A stretch of 64,000 bases of DNA from the NCBI GenBank assembly GCA_913054135.1, contig CAJXJK010000014.1, forward strand, positions 62,001 through 126,000, written 5' to 3'. The translations under genes and the position numbers were made by a program. This document shows, piece by piece, positions 42,365 to 49,474 of this stretch. The notes beneath the pieces were generated by a model that was not told the DNA's origin, made no database searches, and was given only the letters and a program-made list of their open reading frames with translations. The stretch comes from an uncultured Flavobacteriales bacterium (GTDB lineage Bacteria > Bacteroidota > Bacteroidia > Flavobacteriales_D > Crocinitomicaceae). The stretch's first letter is position 1, and every line of letters begins with the position of its first letter.

Positions 42365-44050
42365 TTAAAGTGCCTTTTTAAGGTGTTCAGCAACTCTGAA
42401 TGAGTTCGCATAGATGGTAAAAGTATGAGGGGCAGAGCCTCCCATTGGCATGAATGAGCCGTCAGTTACATAAAGGTTATCTACTTCATGTGCCTTGCAA
42501 TTTTTGTCAAGTACAGAGGTTTTCGGATCATTTCCGAATCTGCATCCTCCGGCAATTAAGTTTGAAGGTGGATTACCATTTATGGATTTAGTGATACTTC
42601 CAGCTCCCATTTCTTGAAGAACTTCAATTGCGCGATCAGCTAGATAGTTTCCAATTTGAATATCTCTTTGATGAAATCCGGTTCTCACTCTTGCTACCGG
42701 ATCTCCCCATTTGTCTACTACTTCATCATCTAATGTGACAAAGCAATCGTCATTTGGATGCCAATCACAAAATATTTCAAAACGAACTCTTCTTTGGGCA
42801 GTGAAGTAATCTTTTAGTGTTTCTTTCAGTTCAGAGCCATAAATTAGAGAGCCATCACTAAATTTATTTCTAATTCCCTTTGGCATTGGAGCTGAGTGCT
42901 CAATCAAAAAATCAATTGTACCTCCTTTAACTTTACCGTTAGGAGATTCTTTACAGAGATCAAAGCTTTCGTCTTCGATTTCGTAAAAGTCTTTAATGCA
43001 TTGATTAACAAAGGTGTTTTTGTTTTTTGCTTGTTCAACTTTTTCTGGGCTCAATTCATCATATCTGAAATAGCCTGAACCTCCGCCTCCGCCAGCAAAC
43101 ACCATGTTTTTACCAACTTGGCCTCCATTATTAGCCAATCCATTTGGAAATTCTTCATTCTTGCTCATTAACAATAAACGAGAGCTCTCAATTGCTTGGC
43201 AGGCAACAACAAAGGTCTTCGCTTCAATTGTCTTTACGACTCCAGATTCATTATAGTAGTGAGCTTTAATTATTTTACCGTTACCATCAGTTTCTAATTT
43301 GAAGGCTTTTGAATTAGGAATAATTTCAAGATTTCCTGTGTCCATTGCGTCAGGAATTAGAGCTGCTCTTGAGCTACTTTTTCCATCTGATGAGCATCCA
43401 AAACTTCCGCAGTAATTAGAATGATAGCATGCTTTTCTATTTTCTCTAGGTTCAGAAATGATTCCACGAGCTGCAGGGATGACATTGTATCCAATGTTTT
43501 TACCTGCTTCAATAAACCAATCTGCAATTTCATTTGTGATCAATGGTGGATGAGGAAAATCGGGAGTTGATCTGGGTTCTAAATGCTTGTGATCAACTAC
43601 TTTTCCTGATACTCCAACTACTTCTTCTACTTTTGTGTAGTAAGGCTCCATATCGTCATAAGAGATAGGCCAGTCTGCTACATTAGCTCCATTAATAGGT
43701 CCGTATTCTGAAAGAAGTCTAAAATCTTTTGGTTTGAGTCTATGAAAATAGGCACTCATAAAATTCGAAGAACCTCCAACACAACTTCCGTTTTGAAAAT
43801 CTCTTTTTGAATCCACTGAGGAGGTTGCTTTGAATCCAGAGCTGCTTGGCTTGTCTGTGACCTGAGGTTCATCAATAGCGTTTGGTTTATAGGCAGACCT
43901 TCTTGTTACAGTCATTTCATCCTTAGTAAAAGCCTCAGTCTTTATCCATGGTCCCTTTTCAAGAACAATAACTTTGAATCCAGCTTTACTTAGCTCGTAA
44001 ATGATTGGTCCTGCTCCAGCACCACTTCCTATGACACAAACATCTTTCAT
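42365..44050 (-). CDS. GMC-family FAD-dependent oxidoreductase
   Basis: 561 residues. FAD-binding GxGxxG near the start (VIGSGAGAGPIIYELSKAGF, E-type end VIVLEKG), GGSSNFMSAYF, and the C-terminal domain with GSAPHTFTIYANSF, LIAGGCRFGNDPKTSVLD (the His/Asn active-site region appears as GGSAPHTFT). Usual partners oxidise sugars or alcohols in the periplasm. It overlaps its upstream partner, a gluconate 2-dehydrogenase subunit 3-like gene, by one base (TAATG), so the two form the two-subunit complex in which the small subunit guides export. No cytochrome subunit gene is adjacent in the window, which is unusual for the gluconate dehydrogenase complexes. Confidence 0.88.
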   Translation of the reverse strand: MKDVCVIGSGAGAGPIIYELSKAGFKVIVLEKGPWIKTEAFTKDEMTVTRRSAYKPNAIDEPQVTDKPSSSGFKATSSVDSKRDFQNGSCVGGSSNFMSAYFHRLKPKDFRLLSEYGPINGANVADWPISYDDMEPYYTKVEEVVGVSGKVVDHKHLEPRSTPDFPHPPLITNEIADWFIEAGKNIGYNVIPAARGIISEPRENRKACYHSNYCGSFGCSSDGKSSSRAALIPDAMDTGNLEIIPNSKAFKLETDGNGKIIKAHYYNESGVVKTIEAKTFVVACQAIESSRLLLMSKNEEFPNGLANNGGQVGKNMVFAGGGGGSGYFRYDELSPEKVEQAKNKNTFVNQCIKDFYEIEDESFDLCKESPNGKVKGGTIDFLIEHSAPMPKGIRNKFSDGSLIYGSELKETLKDYFTAQRRVRFEIFCDWHPNDDCFVTLDDEVVDKWGDPVARVRTGFHQRDIQIGNYLADRAIEVLQEMGAGSITKSINGNPPSNLIAGGCRFGNDPKTSVLDKNCKAHEVDNLYVTDGSFMPMGGSAPHTFTIYANSFRVAEHLKKAL

Positions 44051-44679
44051 TATAAATCAAACGGTTTATTATTTTCAAAGAATGCTTCTACTCTTGTTTC
44101 TTCAGTTGGTCTTGGTAATCCAGGAACATGTTCAAGCCATTGCCAACCTTTCTCATCTGTGTTTCCACCATAAATAGGGTCGAGTAGGAGAGACTCTAAA
44201 GTTAAAGTCACCATCACCGACATCCAATTCTTTCCCCAACTTAGCTCTGTAAATTGTTTTACCAGGGCCTCCTTTTGCTCATCTTCTAAAGATGAATATT
44301 TTTCGAAATAAATTTCTTGAGCTTTTTCATTGGCCCAATCTAGACCTTCAATGATATAATCTTTTTCTTCTTGCTTTTTTAAACCATCAGCCAAAGTCCA
44401 AAGAACAAAACCAAATGTATTTAGGTCATCAGCACTTGGTCCATTGCCGTCATTGGGAAAAATGATCATTAATATTGACTTCAGCACGGTAGACTGTTCT
44501 GCTGTCAAATACTCATTGGCTTCCTCTAATTTAGCAGAGCATGAAGTAAACCATGTTAATTGTGAAGCTGCTCCGGCGACAATTGCTGCTCTTAAAAAAG
44601 AACGTCTGTTTGTGCTCCATTTGTCTATATCAGCAAATGTGTCAGGGATTTTAACTTCAGGAAAATTCTTTTTACCCAT
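44050..44679 (-). CDS. Gluconate 2-dehydrogenase subunit 3-like protein with Tat signal
   Basis: 209 residues. N-terminal twin-arginine motif NRRSFLRAAIVAG (residues about 26-38) followed by a hydrophobic stretch ending in TSC, which may also be a lipobox. Body contains the GMC-partner family pattern (LTAEQSTVLKSILMIIFPNDGNGPSADDLN; WLEHVPGLPRPTEETR). Such subunits escort the GMC flavoprotein to the periplasm. The promoter TTTG-N21-TATTTTTG (44687-44719) ends 7 nt before the ATG, so the mRNA leader is very short. Heads the two-gene operon with the flavoprotein. Confidence 0.88.
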   Translation of the reverse strand: MGKKNFPEVKIPDTFADIDKWSTNRRSFLRAAIVAGAASQLTWFTSCSAKLEEANEYLTAEQSTVLKSILMIIFPNDGNGPSADDLNTFGFVLWTLADGLKKQEEKDYIIEGLDWANEKAQEIYFEKYSSLEDEQKEALVKQFTELSWGKNWMSVMVTLTLESLLLDPIYGGNTDEKGWQWLEHVPGLPRPTEETRVEAFFENNKPFDL

Positions 44680-44686
44680 GGTTTAA

Positions 44687-44719
44687 CAAAAATACGGATT
44701 CACACTAAAAAATAACAAA
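44687..44719 (-). promoter_or_regulatory. Promoter of the GMC operon
   Basis: Minus strand TTTG (44719-44716), 21 nt, TATTTTTG (44694-44687): one of the best Bacteroidetes promoter matches in the window. Confidence 0.65.
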
Positions 44720-44754
44720 TAAAGGAGCGAATAGTTCTTGAAGAGATTTTAGGG

Positions 44755-44792
44755 CATAAAAAAACCCTGACGACTCATTGAGTGTCAGGGTT
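44755..44792 (-). terminator. Rho-independent terminator of the lipoprotein gene
   Basis: On the minus strand AACCCTGAC ... GTCAGGGTT with an inner ACTC/GAGT helix and a bulged G (44763-44792), followed by TTTTTT. It lies about 30 nt past the stop codon. Confidence 0.9.
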
Positions 44793-44822
44793 AATATCTT
44801 ACCCAATTAAGGGTTAAGGATT

Positions 44823-45101
44823 CTAGTGACCACCGTCACATGCAGCCTCATCACATGAATTCTCATCACATGACTCTTCTACAGCTTCAGTTGAATCAGC
44901 ACCGTCACACTCAGGAGCATCACATGCTTCTTCAGTAACATCTTCTACTGCATCTTCTACATTTTCTACTGCATCTTCTAATGCATCTTCTAATGACTCA
45001 GTAGTCTCTTCAGCATCTCCACCGCAAGATACGGCTAACATTGCTGTTGCTGCTACTAAAACGAATCCCATTTTTCTTAAGTTTAGGAATGTCTTTTTCA
45101 T
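44823..45101 (-). CDS. Acidic, cysteine-rich lipoprotein, unknown
   Basis: 92 residues. Signal peptide with lipobox (LAVSC, Cys at about 26), then an acidic stretch that repeats EDAVEDV-like units (about 39-57) and a C-terminal part with seven Cys spaced as CDxxxCD and CDxxxCDxxxCD, ending GGH. The low-complexity acid and cysteine pattern suggests a metal-binding or disulfide-rich surface peptide. I know of no family. It has a good promoter (45157-45185) with a leader of about 50 nt, and a strong terminator, so it is a separate, well expressed transcription unit. Confidence 0.85.
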   Translation of the reverse strand: MKKTFLNLRKMGFVLVAATAMLAVSCGGDAEETTESLEDALEDAVENVEDAVEDVTEEACDAPECDGADSTEAVEESCDENSCDEAACDGGH

Positions 45102-45156
45102 AACTTTTTAATTTAAATTAACAATTGATTTAACGCTTGAATTTCTTCAGTTGCGG

Positions 45157-45185
45157 CAAATTTAACAATATTTTTTGATTACCAA
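45157..45185 (-). promoter_or_regulatory. Promoter of the Cys-rich lipoprotein gene
   Basis: Minus strand TTG (45185-45183), 18 nt, TAAATTTG (45164-45157), followed by C: exact -33/-7 pair, 55 nt before the ATG. Confidence 0.7.
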
Positions 45186-45270
45186 TAATGTTTTTTTGTC
45201 TAAATCACTTAACTAGTGGGCTCAAGACATGAAATTTGATCCTAATTGAACTGAAATTTTGAAAGAATTT

Positions 45271-45879
45271 TTATTTGATATTAATCACAAACATTTTGTT
45301 GTCACCAATAAATCCTTCTACTTTATCGCCTCTGTGAACAGGGCCAACGCCTTCAGGAGTGCCAGAATATATGAGGTCTCCAGTTTTTAGAGTGATGTAT
45401 TGTGATAAATTTGAAATCAATGTATCAAAGTCAAATAGCATATCGGAAGTTGTACCTTCCTGGACTCTTTCTGAATTGATGCTCAAATGAAAGTTAATAT
45501 TGTTTAATTCAAGTTCTTCTTTCGGGATAAAATGGGTAGAGATTACTGCCGAATTGTCAAAAGCCTTCGCTTTTTCCCAAGGATGTGACTTCTCTTTACA
45601 TTCTCTTTGTATGTCTCTGGCTGTAAAATCGATTCCTAGGCCAATATGAGTGTAATAGTTTTTGGCGTGTTCTAAAGCAATGTGTTTACCGACTTTACAT
45701 ATTTTAATTACTACCTCAACTTCATGATGTAAATCACGAGTGAATTCAGGGTAGTAAAAATTCATTTCTTTCAGAATTGCTGTTTCTGGTTTCATGAAGA
45801 ACATTGGTTCCTTAGGAACCTCTGCATTCATTTCTTTAGCGTGATTGGCGTAATTTCTGCCTATGCAAATTATTTTCAT
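45271..45879 (-). CDS. Fumarylacetoacetate hydrolase (FAH)-family protein
   Basis: 202 residues, the short FAHD1-like form. MKIICIGRNYANHAKEM starts the fold; metal ligands E53 and E55 (HHEVEVVI) and the Asp in GIDFTARD near residue 84; substrate loop PWEKAKAFDNSA; end motif IYSGTPEGVGPV. Members act as acylpyruvate hydrolase, oxaloacetate decarboxylase or oxaloacetate tautomerase, and I cannot tell which. Its ATG overlaps the stop of the upstream exonuclease gene by four bases (ATGA), so the two are coupled though functionally unrelated. Confidence 0.9.
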   Translation of the reverse strand: MKIICIGRNYANHAKEMNAEVPKEPMFFMKPETAILKEMNFYYPEFTRDLHHEVEVVIKICKVGKHIALEHAKNYYTHIGLGIDFTARDIQRECKEKSHPWEKAKAFDNSAVISTHFIPKEELELNNINFHLSINSERVQEGTTSDMLFDFDTLISNLSQYITLKTGDLIYSGTPEGVGPVHRGDKVEGFIGDNKMFVINIK

Positions 45880-46724
45880 TGATTGAATTTGTTTTTCAAT
45901 TGGTCAAGTTTTGAAGATAGCTTTTCAGGACTTTCAACTTTCGCGGCTCTTTTGGCAGCAAGAAGCTTGTCTGTTTCTTCTTTTAGAATTTTTTTCGTGT
46001 ACAAAGGGAAGTCATTATCTAAAATCCATCTGTGATAGCCTGGTTCTTTATTAAAGATTTCTTTGACAGTTTTACCAGAGTTTTTACCAAAGTTGTATAT
46101 GATTTCACCTTTAGCATTCACTGCTAAACGGCCAACAAAATCAATTTTCTTGTCTTTGCCTTGTTGTGTGAAATCCATTAAGAAGTCAACATCATTTTCA
46201 ACTTCTTCGTATCTATCAATTTGTGCCTTAAGAATTTCAAATGTCGCCTTGGTATCAGCTTCAGCTGAGTGGGCATTTTCTAAATCTCCATTGCAATAGA
46301 ACTTGTAAGCCGCCGTAAGCGTTCTTTGCTCCATTTTGTGAAAGATGGTTTGAACATCAATGAATCTTCTTCCTTTCATATCAAAATCAATGTTTAAAGA
46401 AAGAAATTGTTCTAAAAGGAACGGGATATCAAATCTATTTGAATTATATCCTGCTAAATCTGCATCTGCAATGAAAGATTTAATTTCTTCAGCCAATTCT
46501 GAAAAAGTTTGACAGTCTTTGACATCTTCATTTGAAATGTGATGAATTGCAGTTGATTCTTCAGGAATAATCATTTCAGGATTCACCCTCTTGGTGTAAG
46601 TCTCTTCAGATTGATCAGGATTTATCTTCAAGATTGAAATTTCGATAATTTTATCTTTCGAAATATTTAAGCCTGTAGTTTCTAAGTCAAAGAATGCAAT
46701 TGACTTTTTAAGATTTAAGTTCAT
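45876..46724 (-). CDS. DEDDh 3'-5' exonuclease with DUF3820-like C-terminal domain
   Basis: 282 residues. Exonuclease domain of the DnaQ/RNase T superfamily with D13 and E15 (FFDLETTGL), AGYNSNRFDIPFL, and HSAEADTKATF (DEDDh-type His and Asp). The C-terminal part from about residue 205 has FGKNSGKTVKEI ... GYHRWILDNDFP, a pattern of the DUF3820 (putative quorum-sensing-regulated virulence factor) module, often found fused to this exonuclease in Bacteroidota. It likely works on DNA ends in repair. Lies 20 bp after the OmpA-like gene on the same strand and overlaps the FAH gene by 4 nt. Confidence 0.88.
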   Translation of the reverse strand: MNLNLKKSIAFFDLETTGLNISKDKIIEISILKINPDQSEETYTKRVNPEMIIPEESTAIHHISNEDVKDCQTFSELAEEIKSFIADADLAGYNSNRFDIPFLLEQFLSLNIDFDMKGRRFIDVQTIFHKMEQRTLTAAYKFYCNGDLENAHSAEADTKATFEILKAQIDRYEEVENDVDFLMDFTQQGKDKKIDFVGRLAVNAKGEIIYNFGKNSGKTVKEIFNKEPGYHRWILDNDFPLYTKKILKEETDKLLAAKRAAKVESPEKLSSKLDQLKNKFNQ

Positions 46725-46743
46725 TGATAAGGAATAAGGTTCC

Positions 46744-49473
46744 TTACAAAGATAGATACAAATCTGCCATTTCAGGTATCTCTACCTTGATTTCAACACG
46801 GCGATTAAGCTGTCTGTTGGCTTCATTGTCTGAACCGTCTGGATTATCATTGCTCACTGTTGGGTTCTTTTCACCAAACCATTGATTCTCAATTCTATTA
46901 GGAGCAATTCCTTTGTCAATTAACCATTTGTGAGCAGAAAGTGCTCTTCTTTTAGAAAGGCCATCATTATAATTTTCAGATCCGAACCAATCGGTATGTC
47001 CATCTAAACGAATACTAACTGTAGGGTTCTCCTTCATAAATGCTGTCACTGCATCTAGTACGGTCATACTTTTTGCTCTCAAGAAAAATTTATCAAAATC
47101 GAATAAGATGTTTGCAAAATCGGTTCCGCCATTGCTACCACTTCCTCCCGTAGTATCATCAGGCATATCTCTCAACTCTATGATATCTATATATTCAGTG
47201 TAAGCTAATTCAGTATTATTAGGATCTATTCTTGTTATGTAAGCTGAATAAGTTATTTCTGTATCTGATAAGTCAAGATTATAAGAAATAGCATTAGCAG
47301 ATGTGTTTAACATGTCTACTGAAGCCTGATCGGTTGGAATGTTTGACATCTTAAATTGACCAGTAGGTGTAGTTTCAGTTGCATTAGCAACAACTCTATT
47401 CGTATTACCCAAGTAAACTGGGATTTCATCACGAACTGTTTTTTCCTTGTTTTTGAAAGCATATAAAATCCCTTCAACAGTAACTTCAGAGCTAGAATTC
47501 ATTTGATCACCAAATTGGCTAATCTTAGCATCATCCTCATTGATGTAAACAATATATTCACCTTCTGGATCAGTTTTCTCAAAAGTGAAGTTTCCATTTT
47601 CATCTGTCTCGGTCATTCTCATTATTTGGTGAGATCTATTCATTAATAAAACTTCAACCCCCTGTGCCTTAGTTGAGGCGTCATGAGAAACATAACCAGT
47701 AATTCCAAAGATGTTTTCAGGTGTTGTACCATTACCCGAAAGGTCTAAGTCATCTCCAAATTCTTTTTTAATCTCTGATTCAATGTCGAACATAGCGTTT
47801 TTGAAGTGAGCTCTCTGTGCGTAAACCGAACCACCATCATCTTTCATGTAGTCAACTGCAATTTCTTGATACAGGTTAAAGTATTCACATTGCTTAGGAA
47901 TGAAAAACTCTTCTCTATGAGGACGCACATCATTGTATTTACTTTGAGATACCATCAACTCAAGATAATATGTGTTTTCAGGGGCAAGAACCATTGTGTA
48001 TTTACCTGTTAATGGATCTGTTTGATAAACTCCAGCTTCTTCACCAGTTTCTTTATTAATTACTTTGATCATTCCGTTTACTGGTAGATGATTTTCAGCA
48101 AACACGGCATAACCTTTTACCTCAGTGGTTGGAATGTTCTTACATTCAAAACTAGCAGTGTAAAGATCTAAATATCCATAAGAACCAGGTCTCATTGACG
48201 CATAGTAAGCTAAAGTCCCTTCTGAATTCTCAACATAATAGATATCATTTCCTGCAGAGTTAATTGGAGCTCCAATGTTTACTGGGTCACCCCATTCTCC
48301 GTTTTCATCACGTTCTGTTTTGAAGATATCAAATCCACCCATTGAGTTGTGACCTTCAGAAGCAAAGAATAATGTTTTACCATCATTTGATAAGAAAGGA
48401 GCATCTTCTTTAAAAGGAGTATTGATTTTAGGACCAAGATTAACCGGTTTTGCCCATCCACCTGTCTCAGTTTTTGTGGTGTGATAAATATCTCTTTCTC
48501 CTAATCCACCTGCAGCTCCAACTGAAACAATAAACATTTCTTGTTCATCTCTTGTGATGAATACTGAAGGGTTAGCAGTTCCGATATTAACATTGCTGTT
48601 CATTCTTCTCGGAATAGACCATTTCCCATCATCTTCTAATTCGGATTTCCAAATGCTATTTTGCTTATAAATGAAAAGTGTTTGACCATCAGCTGACAAG
48701 CTAATTGGCGCTTCATGTTCTTTTCCTTCATTGATTTCCTTAGCAAGGTATCCTGAAGATTTATCAATAACCTCTGCTTGTACCCATTCTCCGTTTTCTT
48801 TTTTGGTTGTGTAGAAAATGTCTTCGTAATACAAGCCATCCACATTTTTCTTTGTTCCTGGTGGTCTTCTTGAACAGAATAGAATAAGGTCTTCGTCGTT
48901 TGTAACAACAGGTGCGTAATCAGGCGAGTCAGAATTTACACGAGGACCCATGTTGATGATTTCAGCAAATCTTTGATTGTCTTGATTTCTCAAATCAACT
49001 CCATTGTTGCAAATCTCGATTTCTCTAATAACTTCTTTTCTTAAGGCAAGACCTTTCTTGTTATTCTTAACATTGTTCAAGAAGATGTTGTAGTCGGCAA
49101 TAGCCTGTTCGTATTCGCCATTAAAGTGATTTGCTTTCGCTTTGTAATAAAAAATCTCTGGAATAGTGTCACCCTCAGCAGCTGAGAACTCCAACGCTTT
49201 TTCAAACATTATCTGAGATTTCTCACGTTCAACTTGAGAATCATAATAAACAACTCCTGCCTCAAGCCAGTACTGAGGTTTTTGAGAATTTGATGAAGTA
49301 ACTTTATCGTAATATGATTTTGCTTTCCAGTATTGACCTTTATTAAAAGCTTTTCGTCCTTTTTTTACATACTTTTTTACTTGACCTGGTTTTTGGCCAT
49401 AACTGTTAATTGGAGCACTGGCGAAAGTAACCAACAGTATAAGTATGCTTAATATTTTATACATATTCTTCAT
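46744..49473 (-). CDS. TPR/PD40/carboxypeptidase-regulatory/OmpA protein, PorE-like
   Basis: 909 residues from ATG 49471-49473 (MKNMYKILSILILLVTFASAPINSYGQ), chosen over an upstream ATG inside the neighbouring gene because it gives a clean signal peptide and starts one nucleotide after the previous stop codon. Order: TPRs about 25-165, PD40/WD40 beta-propeller about 195-440 (SGYLAKE, DGQTLFIYKQN; IYHTTKTETGGWAKPVNLGP; GGFDIFKTERDENGEWGDPVNIG), a carboxypeptidase-regulatory-like domain about 590-660 (ITGYVSHDASTKAQGVEVLL), and a C-terminal OmpA domain from about 785 (FDFDKFFLRA, LDGHTDWFGSENYNDGLSKRRA, NRRVEIKV). That order matches PorE of the T9SS, which links the outer-membrane machinery to peptidoglycan. 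Follows a paralogue. Confidence 0.85.
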   Translation of the reverse strand: MKNMYKILSILILLVTFASAPINSYGQKPGQVKKYVKKGRKAFNKGQYWKAKSYYDKVTSSNSQKPQYWLEAGVVYYDSQVEREKSQIMFEKALEFSAAEGDTIPEIFYYKAKANHFNGEYEQAIADYNIFLNNVKNNKKGLALRKEVIREIEICNNGVDLRNQDNQRFAEIINMGPRVNSDSPDYAPVVTNDEDLILFCSRRPPGTKKNVDGLYYEDIFYTTKKENGEWVQAEVIDKSSGYLAKEINEGKEHEAPISLSADGQTLFIYKQNSIWKSELEDDGKWSIPRRMNSNVNIGTANPSVFITRDEQEMFIVSVGAAGGLGERDIYHTTKTETGGWAKPVNLGPKINTPFKEDAPFLSNDGKTLFFASEGHNSMGGFDIFKTERDENGEWGDPVNIGAPINSAGNDIYYVENSEGTLAYYASMRPGSYGYLDLYTASFECKNIPTTEVKGYAVFAENHLPVNGMIKVINKETGEEAGVYQTDPLTGKYTMVLAPENTYYLELMVSQSKYNDVRPHREEFFIPKQCEYFNLYQEIAVDYMKDDGGSVYAQRAHFKNAMFDIESEIKKEFGDDLDLSGNGTTPENIFGITGYVSHDASTKAQGVEVLLMNRSHQIMRMTETDENGNFTFEKTDPEGEYIVYINEDDAKISQFGDQMNSSSEVTVEGILYAFKNKEKTVRDEIPVYLGNTNRVVANATETTPTGQFKMSNIPTDQASVDMLNTSANAISYNLDLSDTEITYSAYITRIDPNNTELAYTEYIDIIELRDMPDDTTGGSGSNGGTDFANILFDFDKFFLRAKSMTVLDAVTAFMKENPTVSIRLDGHTDWFGSENYNDGLSKRRALSAHKWLIDKGIAPNRIENQWFGEKNPTVSNDNPDGSDNEANRQLNRRVEIKVEIPEMADLYLSL

Positions 49474-49474
49474 A

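Noticed and set aside
46720-46750. AAGGAATAAGGTTCCTT dyad after the PorE-like gene
   Set aside because: Only six- to seven-base arms, no T run and overlapping the exonuclease start region; not supported as a terminator.
48279-48908. Two short minus-strand frames inside the PorE-like gene
   Set aside because: Same strand, different frame, with biased composition; the main frame has clear domains, so these are shadows and not a frameshift.
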